DNA from: Zelonia costaricensis
Taxonomy: Eukaryota; Euglenozoa; Kinetoplastea; Trypanosomatida; Trypanosomatidae
NCBI GenBank assembly: GCA_030849075.1
Contig: JASAOO010003417.1
Location: 1 to 57,675, forward strand
Reading direction: 5' to 3'
DNA: 57,675 nucleotides
Shown: one piece after another, positions 10,706-20,164 of the stretch
How positions within the stretch are numbered: position 1 is the stretch's first letter
How the letters are laid out: each line of letters starts with the position of its first letter
Notes under the pieces: generated by a model
Databases searched by the model: none
What the model was told of the DNA's origin: nothing
The model's input: only the letters and a program-made list of their open reading frames with translations
Made by a program: the position numbers and the translations under genes

Positions 10706-12121
10706 CTACAACTTGGACATGTCCACGTCGTTGTACTTCTGCCCGCTGACCGCCTTCAGCACAAAGCCCGACTCCTTCATCGTCGTCACGACGGAGCCCC
10801 AGTGGTCCTGGTTCATCGTCTCCACCTCCATGTGCAGTGTCGTCACGTTGATGTCGTTCACGAGCGGCGACTCCTGCGACACGCTCTTCACCGAAGCGCC
10901 TGTCTTGGCCAGGGCCCCCATGAACGCCGCGAGACCGCCAACGCGGTTCGAGATGGCGACGTCGAACATATACAGGCGGCCCGACGCGTACAGGCCCTGG
11001 TTGATGACGCGGCCGATCAGCGTGATGTCGATGTTGCCGCCGGTGATGAGCGTCACGACGTTCTTGCCCTTCAGCTCGGCGTCGAGCCGGCCCGTCATGA
11101 TCGCCGCGAGCGCGGTCGCACCCCCGCCCTCGACCATCATCTTCTCCACCTCGAGCATGTGCAGGATGGCACGCGTAATGAACGACTCGGGCACCGTCAT
11201 GATGGAGTCGACGTACTTCTGAATCACAGCGAAGGTGTTCGTGCCCACAACGTTGACGGCGAGCCCGTCCGCGACGGTGCCGCCGGCGCCCACCGGCGTG
11301 TAGATGGGCTTGCCGGCCTTGAGCGCCGCCGTGACGTTCGCACACCGCTCCGACTCGACGCCGATGATGCGCACGTTCGGGTTTAACTTCTTGACCGCGA
11401 GCGCGACGCCGGCGAGGAGGCCGCCGCCGCCGACGGGGACGACGATGACGTCCACCGTGGGAAGCTGATCGAGAATCTCAAGCCCGCAGGTGCCGGCCCC
11501 CGCAATCACGTTTGGGTCGTCGAACCCGTTCACGTACGTAAAGCCCTTCTCCTCCGCCAGCCGCGTCGCCTCCTCCTTCGCAGCGTTGAAGTCCTTGCCG
11601 TGCAGTATGACGTTGGCGCCGAAGTTCTTGCAGTTCTCCCGCTTCACGATGGGCGCGTTCACCGGCATCACCATCGTCACCGGGATGCCGAGCAGGCCGC
11701 CGTGGTAGGCAAGGGCCTGGGCGTGGTTGCCGGCCGAGGCCGCGATGACGCCCCTCTCGCGCTTCTCCTTGGGCAGACACAGCAGCGCGTTGAGGCCGCC
11801 CCGCTCCTTGTACGACCCGCTGCGCCGCATGTGGTCGCACTTGTAGTAGGTTGTCACCTCCGTGCCAGGGATCGGGCGGCCCTGGATGAGGATGGTGGGC
11901 TGCAGGTACCGGCTGATGCGGCGGCGGGCGAGCTCCACGGAGAGCCACGGGTCGGAGGCGGGGTGCTCGTGCTTGGCCAGCTTGCACAGGATCGCCGTCT
12001 CCTGCTGCTCCATGGCAGCGGCGCGGGCCTCGGCCTCAACGCGCTCCTCCGGCGTCACCACCGTGGGCGGCACCACCGGGGCCACCGGGGCGACGGGGGC
12101 CGTGCACGGCGCCGTCGACAT
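10706..12121 (-). CDS. Threonine dehydratase with C-terminal SKL (glycosomal type)
   Basis: PLP enzyme that deaminates L-threonine (or serine) to 2-oxobutyrate (pyruvate). 471 residues from the ATG at 12121. Residues 1-35 are a Pro/Val/Ala-rich leader. The fold-type II core carries the PLP lysine K105 in SGSYKERGG, the SAGNHAQ substrate loop (129-135) and the phosphate-binding GGGGLLAG (231-238). A single ACT-like regulatory domain follows at about 382-460 (YMFDVAISNRVGGLAAF), as in catabolic threonine deaminases rather than the two-ACT biosynthetic kind. The protein ends DVDMSKL; SKL is a canonical type-1 peroxisomal targeting signal, so I infer import into glycosomes. The substrate could include serine. 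The upstream open-frame extension is spacer. Confidence 0.93.
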   Translation of the reverse strand: MSTAPCTAPVAPVAPVVPPTVVTPEERVEAEARAAAMEQQETAILCKLAKHEHPASDPWLSVELARRRISRYLQPTILIQGRPIPGTEVTTYYKCDHMRRSGSYKERGGLNALLCLPKEKRERGVIAASAGNHAQALAYHGGLLGIPVTMVMPVNAPIVKRENCKNFGANVILHGKDFNAAKEEATRLAEEKGFTYVNGFDDPNVIAGAGTCGLEILDQLPTVDVIVVPVGGGGLLAGVALAVKKLNPNVRIIGVESERCANVTAALKAGKPIYTPVGAGGTVADGLAVNVVGTNTFAVIQKYVDSIMTVPESFITRAILHMLEVEKMMVEGGGATALAAIMTGRLDAELKGKNVVTLITGGNIDITLIGRVINQGLYASGRLYMFDVAISNRVGGLAAFMGALAKTGASVKSVSQESPLVNDINVTTLHMEVETMNQDHWGSVVTTMKESGFVLKAVSGQKYNDVDMSKL

Positions 12122-12650
12122 CGGGGAGCTGCGCGAGTGGGGAGGGGAAGAGGGAGAGGCGATCACAAAGCTAAGGGGGGTGGGAGATTGAGGGCAGCGC
12201 GTGTGTGCGTGCGTCCGTGTGTGCGTGAGCAGGCGTGCGTGTGTGTTGGGGTGAGAGGCTGGGTTGGTGTGGGTGTGGGCTGTCGCTAAAAACTCGATGC
12301 ATGCGCTCCTGCCAATGTCGGGTGCGAACGAGGGTGGGAGGCGTAGGGTGCGGCGAGGCAGGTTGATGTAGGCAGGCGCTGAGGGTGCGGCGCCGGTCTC
12401 CCTCCCCCTCCCGCACTGAGACGGGGGGAGGGGGAAGGGGGGCGTCTTCCAAACGGGTTGGTGAGGGGGGAGCGGTGCCAGGCGGCGGCGGCGCGACAGG
12501 TCATCGCCTGACACCGCTCCCCGCCTCGCTCGATCTGTGCACTCTCTCCTCCTTTACAGCTTCTTGCGTGTGTACGCACGTGCACAAACGCGCAGCAGCA
12601 GCAGCATCAGCATCAGAAGCACGCAGCGAGTGTGTGTGTGTATGTGTGCC
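12122..12650. other. Intergenic spacer, threonine dehydratase / SLU7
   Basis: About 530 bases with no gene. Plus-strand purine-rich stretches (for example 12420-12445) are pyrimidine-rich in the leftward transcript and could serve splicing of the dehydratase mRNA. A GT-rich patch lies near 12628-12650, at the SLU7 stop. Confidence 0.65.
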
Positions 12651-13979
12651 TCACGGCGTAGTCGGTGCCTCGCAGCCGGGCGCGTCCTTGCCCACCGCCT
12701 TGCAGCACGCGTAGCCCCAGCGGAAGCTCACGGGGTCGAAGTGGCTGCCGAAGACGGCGCGGTGGCCGTTGCGCGTCGGCTGCCATGTCAGCGCCGCCGC
12801 GCGTATGCACGACGGCGGACTCGCAGACGCCTCGGCGCTCTCCGGGGCAGGAATAGGCGGGGGAGAAGCAGCGGTGGTGGACGCGGCCTTGGCGTCCGTC
12901 TGTGACTCGGCACGCAGGGCGTCGGCGCTAAGGCGTGCCGGCGCCGTTGTGGTGCCGTAGAGAGAGCGAAGAAGAACGTCCTGCGGCGTCTCCACATGCG
13001 AGGCTGCCGACGCCGCCGCCGCCGCATGCGCAGAGGCACCGCCGTCCTCGCGTCGCTGCTGTTGCTCCGCCTCCTCCTGATGCTCCCGTGCGCGGCGCAT
13101 CGCGTCGTCGAACTCGAAATCCACAAACGAGCGCGACTGCCCCGTCAAGAAGCGGTACTGCATCTCCACGTAGTTGTCGTAGTCTCCCGAGTGGTACCGC
13201 TCCAGGTCACCCTGGAACGCCTTGGACGAGTCGCCCGCGTTTGGGTTCGCGCGCATCGAGCCCGTCTTGGGGTCGAAGAAGAGCCCGTCCTGCTGATCGA
13301 GGTTGTGCAGGTACTTGGGCAGCTCCTTCACCTCGACGCCGCCGTGCTGCGCCGTGCGGCTGCCGAAGACGTCCTCGGCGCGGCGCCGCGCACGTGCCGG
13401 CGCGCTGCCGTCGTCGGCGGTGTTCGCCTCCCCCTCCCCGTCCTTCTCCCCCTCCCCGTCCTTCTCCCCCTCCTGCCGCACGCCGCGCATCAGGTCCACG
13501 CCGACTTCGCCGACGAAGCGGTCGCGCTTCTGCGAATACGTCTTGGCCGACTGCTGCGTCGTCATGTCGACGCCCGTGACGCGGTCAGTGTAGACGCTGC
13601 CGATCTTCTTCTTGGCCTGGAAGCACTCGGCCGTCTTGTGGGTGCGGGAGCCGCAGTTCTTGCAGGCGCCGGCCGTGAAGTGCGTGGCCTGCCCCGTCAC
13701 CACAATGCGGTCCACCTTCTCCTCCAGCACCTCATCCGCCGGTCCCTCCGCCACCACGCCCTGCTTGCGCTGATGCACGAGGGTGGGCCCGGCGGCCCCA
13801 TAGTACCACGGCGCGCGCGAGATGAACTCCGGGATGTTCGGGCTGATGTCCTGGTGTGTCTCGGTGTCCACGGCGAGCGGGGCGAGACCGAACTTGCGCT
13901 TCTCCTGCAGCTCCCGCTGCTGCCGTAGCAGCTGCCGCACGGACGAGCTCTTGCGCGCCTCATCGCCGTCGGGGTTCAT
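12651..13979 (-). CDS. SLU7: Pre-mRNA splicing factor SLU7
   Basis: Second-step splicing factor that helps position the 3' splice site; in trypanosomatids it should serve trans-splicing. 442 residues from the ATG at 13979 (MNPDGDEARKSSSVRQ). Early family signature IPEFISRAPWYYG (about 49-61). A CCHC zinc knuckle follows, CKNCGSRTHKTAEC (C106, C109, H114, C119). Next is the SLU7 core PKYLHNLDQQDGLFFDPKT with SMRANPN, then EMQYRFLTGQSRSFVDFEF, and near the C-terminus VFGSHFDPVSFRWGYACC, matching the family's last conserved block. An in-frame GEKDGE repeat (about residues 171-184) and Ala-rich stretches are low-complexity inserts. The upstream extension of the frame is not coding. Confidence 0.92.
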   Translation of the reverse strand: MNPDGDEARKSSSVRQLLRQQRELQEKRKFGLAPLAVDTETHQDISPNIPEFISRAPWYYGAAGPTLVHQRKQGVVAEGPADEVLEEKVDRIVVTGQATHFTAGACKNCGSRTHKTAECFQAKKKIGSVYTDRVTGVDMTTQQSAKTYSQKRDRFVGEVGVDLMRGVRQEGEKDGEGEKDGEGEANTADDGSAPARARRRAEDVFGSRTAQHGGVEVKELPKYLHNLDQQDGLFFDPKTGSMRANPNAGDSSKAFQGDLERYHSGDYDNYVEMQYRFLTGQSRSFVDFEFDDAMRRAREHQEEAEQQQRREDGGASAHAAAAASAASHVETPQDVLLRSLYGTTTAPARLSADALRAESQTDAKAASTTAASPPPIPAPESAEASASPPSCIRAAALTWQPTRNGHRAVFGSHFDPVSFRWGYACCKAVGKDAPGCEAPTTP

Positions 13980-14041
13980 TGCTGCCGTTTCGCGTGCTGT
14001 GCGAGATACGACGGTGGAGACGGCGTCGCGTAAGCACACGA

Positions 14042-14077
<36 letters not shown>

Positions 14078-15556
14078 GCACGAGTGTGGCTGTGGGTGTG
14101 TTTGTGAGCCAGTGCAACTGCTTGGCACGTGTGCGCACTCGAGCTGTACTTCGAGGCGCGCCTGCCTGCACTGCCACCCCCCTCCCCGCCCTTCCCCGTA
14201 CCAGTGGGCAGAAGACTTCAAGGCGACGGCGGAGACGCCGCGGGGTGCTGCGCCCGTGAAGGCAAGAGTGCCGCGGTGCGTGTCTGGGTGTGGGTGTGCG
14301 TGTGTGCTTTGAGGGTACACGTGGGCACAGCTGCGCAGACGCCCAAGCTCGATGGGCAGAGGTGGAATCGAAGAGCGGGCGAGAAGGAAGTGGAAACGGT
14401 CCCAGAAGAAGGCGGAGGTCGCGGGCACGATGGTGCATGGACGGGAGGGGGGGGGCATACATCGACGTAGGCCCTCGGCCTGGCAAGTGGAGTCCGCAGT
14501 GCCTGCCACTCCGCCGTGCGGTACAAGAGGGGGGGGGCACGTCGAGGAGGGGGAGGGGAGGGCCGGGCAGTGACACCGTCACCCTCCCTCTGCCAAGAGA
14601 GCAGTCCCTCGAGGCTCGCACACCACCACCATCCCCTGCAGTGACCGTCGTGAAGCTCAACCGATCCACACGCGCAGACGGGCATGAGATGTGTGTGTGT
14701 GCCGGTGCGGGCACGCAACCGCAACTTTTGGGTGACTCGACTGCGACGACCACCTTCGGCAACGCATGCAGCCCTCGAGCCGATCCACTGTGGCGGAGGC
14801 CCTGTGGTGCTGTCATGTCGGTGGCGTTCCTCGTGCTGTGGGCTTGCTTGCATATGTGTGATGATTTCTTGGTTTTATCTGACGACACACACCCCGCGCA
14901 GGCAGCACCGGGGTGCTGAGAGTGGGCCCACCCATACGCCCACTCAACACGCACACACAAAGCGCACACACCACCACACCCGGATGTCCCGCATCCCACG
15001 GTCCACAGAGCCGCACCCGCTCAGACGCTGGCGAGAACAGGCACGCGCGATGCAACCCGTTCTCTCCGCGCTCCGCGTTGCGTATCCTCGTGGCAGGTCA
15101 CACACGCAGGCCCACGCACACGCAGGCAGATTCGAAGTGGAAGAGGCGCCGAAGAGACGTCCCCCCGCAACCACCGCCACAACGCAGCGGGATGGAGTGC
15201 GACACACACACAAACACACACACGCACACACACACACACACACAAGAGAGGTGAGGGGATGGGGCAGGGGAAGGAGAAGACGCAGAAGAGGAGTAGTTTG
15301 TGAAGACGGCGAGCCCACCACGTGTCACACACACACACACACACGCGGCGTGGGCACCACAACGATGCGCACACATGAGACGACAAACGCACACGCAGAG
15401 ACACACGCCCGCACATACACAGGCGCGCGCGGAACGAGAAGAGGGGGACGCACGACAACGGGGTGAGGAGTGGGAGGAGGGAGAGGGGGGCGAAGGAGAA
15501 GCTGAACTGCGGTGCTGGTGCTGGCTGTCGCCGGCGTCGGCGTCGTCACTACCCTC
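13980..15556. other. Intergenic spacer, SLU7 / helical-repeat protein
   Basis: 1.6 kb without a credible gene. An unbroken GT tract lies at 14045-14075, an interrupted CA tract at about 15202-15244 and another at 15327-15345. In the leftward RNA the CA repeats near 15.2-15.3 kb fall in the 3' UTR of the helical-repeat gene. Confidence 0.7.
14045..14075. repeat. GT dinucleotide microsatellite
   Basis: One uninterrupted GT tract of about 31 bases, the longest perfect one I see. It lies 65 bases before the SLU7 ATG, so it is CA in the SLU7 precursor RNA. Confidence 0.95.
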
Positions 15557-17275
15557 TCACGCGGCGCTGCCACGGGACATGTAGAGCTGGTAGAGCGGCG
15601 GGCAGAGGTTGGGGCCGAAGAAGTCGAAAATTTCCTCGATCTCCTCCCCACCCATCGGGTCGGAGAAGAAGTCCTGGTGCAGGGTGAGGCAGCGGTTGAA
15701 CACCGGCGTCAGGATGCGTGGGTCGCGCACCTGGAACTTGGCCAGCGACCAGAGCAGGCGGCGCACCTCGTTCGCGTCGAGGTGGCGGCACGCAAACACG
15801 CAGCGCTCGGACAGGGCCACCACCATGTCCTCCTGCAAAAAGAAGGTGCGGGCGAAGGCGTGAATGGTGTTGACGAGCCCCGACGGGTCGAACTGATCGG
15901 CAATGGACGCGGCGTGCGAGGCGAGACGCTTGAAGAGCTCCTCGTCCTTCAGCCCGAAGTGGGCCAGCGCCGTGACGGTAAGCGAGATGTCCCGCGCGTC
16001 GTGGTCCTGCACCACCGCCAGCGCACGCTCAGCAAGGTTGTCGAACAGCTCCGGGTTGTTGATGCCGATGCGCTGGAAGGCGGCGAGTGTGATGCTGATG
16101 AACTGCGCGTTGAACTCGTCGATGAGCTCGACGGCGCGGTTCGTCAGCACACCAAAGAGCTGGTCGTAGCGGATGCCGAAGAAGGCGAAGGCCTGGAACA
16201 TGAGCGACACCTGCTCCGCGCTCATTTGATCCACGTACTCCATCGCCTTGGCAGCGAACCGCTTGCTCAGCTTCGGGTCCTTCAGCCCCGCCTTGGAGAA
16301 GGCACAAATCAGCGGCACGAGCTCGTTCACCGTCACGCGCTCACGCAGCGACATGGCACGCCGCGCCACGGCGCCGTACACGTGCTGGTCGCGGAAGTGC
16401 AGTCGCGAGAAGGCAGTTGCGATAATGACCAGATGCGCCGCCTCGAACTCCCCGACGCGGGCGAGGGTCTGCACGCGGCTCGAGAGCAGCCCGTACAGTT
16501 TCTCGTGTTGGATGCGCGTCTTCGAGAAGGCGCTCAGCACATTCGTCACCCCCTTCGCGTCCAGGAAGCGGGCGTTGCGTGTTGCCTTGATCGCCTGCAG
16601 CTCAATCACCTCGCGTGCGTCGCGCGACTTGAGCGTCGCACACGCTGTGACCACGATCGGCAGCACGTCCAGCGAGATGAACTTGTCGTTCTTCAGGCAG
16701 TAGTCGATGCACTCCCGCACCACCCGCGCATCGCTCTCCATGCCGAAGTACACCGCCGTGTTGAGCAGCAGTGCCACCGAGCGGGCATCGACGTTCTGGC
16801 CGCTGATGCTGGTCGCGAAGAGGACGCGGCGCGCTTGTTGGGCCAGCATCGGGTTGCCGCCACGCTCTTGATGCAGCTTCTTCATCTGCAGCGCCTCCGT
16901 GGCAATGTTGCGCGCCGAGAGGTGCGACCCCCGCGGCGTCTGCGGCAGCGCCAGCTCGGCCGGAAGGAGGTGCCGGCCAAAGGGCACCGTCGCCTGCTCC
17001 GCCGCCGCGCTGCTCCGGTGCAGACTGCGCTCCGCTGAGAGGGGCGCGGGGACGGCAGAGGACGACGAGGAAGCGGACGACGTCGGCGCACTGGGCGGCG
17101 GCGGCGAGGCACCGCCGACCCCGGCGGACTGGTGCCGCACACACGTGGCGGTGGCCGCCGTCACCGCCGCACCCAGCATCAGCCCGGCCACACCAGCGCG
17201 GCGTGCGGCGTCGACGAGACCGCAGCGGCGCGTGAGCGGGCCCCGCAGGAGCGTCATGCCGCCAACGCCGCGCAT
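15557..17275 (-). CDS. Mitochondrial helical-repeat (FASTK/OPR-like) RNA-processing protein candidate
   Basis: 572 residues from the ATG at 17275 (MRGVGGMTLLRG); the second Met at 17257 is an equally good start. The N-terminus is Arg-rich without acids (LTRRCGLVDAARRAGVAG), a likely mitochondrial presequence, then a Pro/Ser linker to about residue 100. From about 165 to 545 it is built of roughly 37-residue helical repeats of the type AFSKAGLKDPKLSKRFAAKA, AFFGIRYDQLFGVLTNRA, ALAHFGLKDEELFKRLA, as in FASTK/RAP and octotricopeptide proteins that bind organellar RNA. I do not see a clear RAP domain at the C-terminus (GGEEIEEIFDFFGPNL). A role in mitochondrial RNA processing or editing is inference from the fold. 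Confidence 0.82.
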   Translation of the reverse strand: MRGVGGMTLLRGPLTRRCGLVDAARRAGVAGLMLGAAVTAATATCVRHQSAGVGGASPPPPSAPTSSASSSSSAVPAPLSAERSLHRSSAAAEQATVPFGRHLLPAELALPQTPRGSHLSARNIATEALQMKKLHQERGGNPMLAQQARRVLFATSISGQNVDARSVALLLNTAVYFGMESDARVVRECIDYCLKNDKFISLDVLPIVVTACATLKSRDAREVIELQAIKATRNARFLDAKGVTNVLSAFSKTRIQHEKLYGLLSSRVQTLARVGEFEAAHLVIIATAFSRLHFRDQHVYGAVARRAMSLRERVTVNELVPLICAFSKAGLKDPKLSKRFAAKAMEYVDQMSAEQVSLMFQAFAFFGIRYDQLFGVLTNRAVELIDEFNAQFISITLAAFQRIGINNPELFDNLAERALAVVQDHDARDISLTVTALAHFGLKDEELFKRLASHAASIADQFDPSGLVNTIHAFARTFFLQEDMVVALSERCVFACRHLDANEVRRLLWSLAKFQVRDPRILTPVFNRCLTLHQDFFSDPMGGEEIEEIFDFFGPNLCPPLYQLYMSRGSAA

Positions 17276-18041
17276 TCCCCTTTTTTGTGTGTGTGTGTTG
17301 AAGTGCTTGTCCGGTGGGAGAGGGGGGGAGGAGGAGGGGGAGGGGAATCTGTGACTGACGCGTATGTGCGTGCGCGGTGGGAGAGAGCCTCGCGTGAGAC
17401 TGGCAACGTGGTGTGTGTGTGTGTGAAAGTGGACGAGGAAAGCGATAACGCAGCGGACAGTAGAAAGCGACGTCAACGTCGAGAAGGACAAGACGCAAAC
17501 GCAGCCGCTGCGGCGCTTGGCCGGCGCGGGAACACCGTCGCATACGGCGGCATGTGTACGTGGACGGCAGAAGTCTGCCGACGCAGGAGACCAGAACGGA
17601 GAGAAGGGAGTTGAGTGGGGGGTGACAGCTACGCGCTCCCCTCCTCGGCCACGCCGTGCGCGGCCCCCGCATGGGCGATTGCCACGACGCTCCTCCTCCT
17701 CTTCTCCGGCACCTCGCCGTACTTCCCCCCTCCCCCGCTCTCCCTCTTCCACCGTAGCACCGCATGCGACGTCCGCCTTGTATCGGAAACTTGTTTGTTG
17801 CATGTCTCTGTGACAAGTGCACGTGCGGTACGACACTCTCCCCCCCCCCCCCCTGTCAGCGCGGCGTCTTGCCGCCTTCATCAAATCTCGGAGAGAGCCG
17901 CGTGCCAAGCGAAGCATCTTGCACAGAAGCGTGGGGCTGCCGAGGAGAGAGAGCACCGCACCTCCCCCCCCTCCCCAGCACACACACACACACACACACC
18001 GACCCACGCACCCCTCCCTTGCTCAGCGAGCCCGGCGTCGC
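17276..18041. other. Intergenic spacer
   Basis: About 770 bases, no gene. A CA tract at 17979-17999 follows the methyltransferase stop codon. A C-run lies near 17840-17853. Confidence 0.65.
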
Positions 18042-19277
18042 TCAGAACGAGAACTCACCCGGCGGCGCCGTCAGCTTGGGCGGGTCGGGGTGCCGCAGGG
18101 GCTCCTCGCGGGCCTGCAGGTTCACCGCGGCCTCGCGAAACACAACGCAGCTAAACGGCGTCACGTACAACTCGCGCGGCACCCGCTTCAGCACGCGGTT
18201 CTCGCGACTGAGCTGCTGCATCGCGTCCGTCTTCTCCTCACACCGCACGTAGAAACCCTCACTGTGTGGGAAGAGCTGCTCGAGCTCCCGCTTAGACAGG
18301 GAGTAGGGCGGGCCGCTCAACTTGTTGCCCTTCACCCGCCCCGTGCGGAAGATCCCCTCGACGTAGATGACCCCGTCTTCCTTGATCGCGCGCTTCAGCA
18401 GGTAGGCGTAGTCGGGGCGCTGCTCCCGGTTGAGGGAGGTCATGCCCTGGCGCTCGTAGATGACGTCGTACTGCTTGCCCTTCAGCGGCCCCTCCCACAG
18501 CTCCGGCGCGAAGAAGTTCTTCCAGTGCAGGTGCACGCGCGCGTAGCACTCCGCAGGTAGGCCCTCCTCGGTGCGGCACACCGCAGCCTGGATGGCGGTC
18601 TGCGCCGCGTCTACGGCGTCCACCTCGTACCCCTGCAGGGCCGCCGTCCGAAGGATGGGCGAGTCGCCGCACAGCGGCACCAGCATCCGCGGCGGCGGCG
18701 ACGCGCTGGAGCCGCTTGGCAGCGCGGCACCAGTTGTGGCAGCAGCGGAAGCGGAAGGCGAGCGACTGAACACGTACTTCATGCGGTGCCACACCCCGCC
18801 GCCACCCGCCGCGGTGCCCTCCGTGGCGGACGCCCGCGTCGACGACGTCGGGGCGGTCCTTGCAAAGTCGGCAGCCGAGGACATGTCCCGCCCCGTCTGG
18901 GCCTTCACGAAGCGGTACGGCCCCACGAAGAAGGTGCTCACCGACTCGCCCGCCCGCCACACCGGGTTCATCTTGCGCCACTCGTTCTCCCACCACTCGG
19001 GCGACGTGTGCGGCATGTGCGAGGGCGGCAGCGGCACGTACTTGCTGCCCGTCAGCTCGCGCAGCTCCTCCCACAGCCATGGCCCAATGAAAACTGCGGC
19101 CGCAACGACGATGCCGCTCGCCGCCACGTAACCCTGCATGCGGCTGGACGTCAGCGTCCGCAGCGAGAACATGCCGCGCATCTTGGAGCGACGCATGCGG
19201 TTCATCATCACCTGGTCCTCCATCTCCTGCGAGCCCGGCATGCGCAGGTTGCGCAGGTGTGGTGAGAGGTGCAGCAT
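18042..19277 (-). CDS. Membrane-anchored TPMT-like SAM methyltransferase
   Basis: 411 residues from the ATG at 19277; a GTG two codons earlier was ignored. A positively charged N-terminus with Met/Arg runs precedes one transmembrane segment at about 49-68 (GYVAASGIVVAAAVFIGPWLW). A linker of Ser/Ala/Gly low complexity (140-195) leads to a thiopurine-methyltransferase-type domain. The SAM-binding motif I reads RMLVPLCGDSPILRTAALQG (197-216) followed by YEVDAVD, close to the family's LVPLCGKS...GHEVVGVE. Later blocks are YDVIYERQGMTSLNREQRPDY and DGVIYVEGIFRTG. TPMT-family enzymes methylate S, Se or halide acceptors; the substrate here is unknown. The membrane anchor is unusual for the family. 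Likely cytosol-facing on a mitochondrial or ER membrane (inference). Confidence 0.85.
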   Translation of the reverse strand: MLHLSPHLRNLRMPGSQEMEDQVMMNRMRRSKMRGMFSLRTLTSSRMQGYVAASGIVVAAAVFIGPWLWEELRELTGSKYVPLPPSHMPHTSPEWWENEWRKMNPVWRAGESVSTFFVGPYRFVKAQTGRDMSSAADFARTAPTSSTRASATEGTAAGGGGVWHRMKYVFSRSPSASAAATTGAALPSGSSASPPPRMLVPLCGDSPILRTAALQGYEVDAVDAAQTAIQAAVCRTEEGLPAECYARVHLHWKNFFAPELWEGPLKGKQYDVIYERQGMTSLNREQRPDYAYLLKRAIKEDGVIYVEGIFRTGRVKGNKLSGPPYSLSKRELEQLFPHSEGFYVRCEEKTDAMQQLSRENRVLKRVPRELYVTPFSCVVFREAAVNLQAREEPLRHPDPPKLTAPPGEFSF

Positions 19278-20164
19278 CGTCACGGTGCCGCTTCTTGCGT
19301 CGTCTCAGGGAGGGAGAGGGGGCGGAGGGCGGGAGATGCGTGGAGGGGGGCGGCTGGGGTTTGCGCCGCCAGCCAAGCCCACGCGGCGGATTGCGAGGGA
19401 GGGGAGAGGGAGGAGGAGGAGGAAGCTCTCCTCGGTTCTCTCTCTGTTCTCTAGTGTGTGTGTGTGTGTGTGTGCCGGTGCGCTGTTCGATTGGAGCACC
19501 TGGCCACACGTGCAGCCGTGACGGAGGGACGTCGATGGCGTGCGATAGGCCGCAGGGGGGGGGAACAGTGCAGCGGTAGAGACGCGCGATGCGGCTCGCT
19601 TCTATACGAGGCGCTCGGCGCGTGCGCAAACTTCAGTGCACACACACACACACGTGCAGAACGCTGGCGTGGCTTCAGAGAGAGAGAGTGGGGAAGAGGA
19701 AGCAGGTCGAGTGCACGCATCATGAGAGGACACCTCTGTGCGGGTGCCACGAGGCGGCGCGCCTTCACCGCACCGACGAACAAGGGCACGTGGCGCCACG
19801 CTCGGGGGCGCGACTCACACACCACAGTCCCCACTCTGACACACCGCCTCCTTTGTCCGGGAGGCGGGAGACACTGGGCGAGTCTCGCCTCGGCCAAGCA
19901 ACGCAGTGGAGAGGGCGGGGACGCGCAATCGCGAGCCCTGCGGAAGGCATGCGCCTGAGCTCGGCGTCTCTGACGGTTCTGTTTCGAGTGCGTTCATGTG
20001 TGCGTGTGTGTGTGTGTGGTACATAGCAGCAGCAGCGACAAAGCCGAGGCGAATCACTACACAAACGGTGGCAGCCACGGCGTGGCGCCAAGTCACACGC
20101 ACCTCCGCCACCTGCACGACGTCAGCGGTCGCTTCCCGTTCCCCCCCCCCCCACGCACGACTCG
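19278..20164. other. Intergenic spacer with GT/CA tracts
   Basis: About 890 bases without a gene. GT tract 19454-19474, CA tract near 19639-19654 and GT near 20000-20018. Plus-strand purine-rich sequence at 19308-19335 and 19400-19430 gives polypyrimidine upstream of the methyltransferase start. Confidence 0.65.

Noticed and set aside
10047..11345. Minus-strand frame of 432 codons ending in CVCVCV
   Set aside because: Out-of-frame shadow of threonine dehydratase continuing into a CA repeat.
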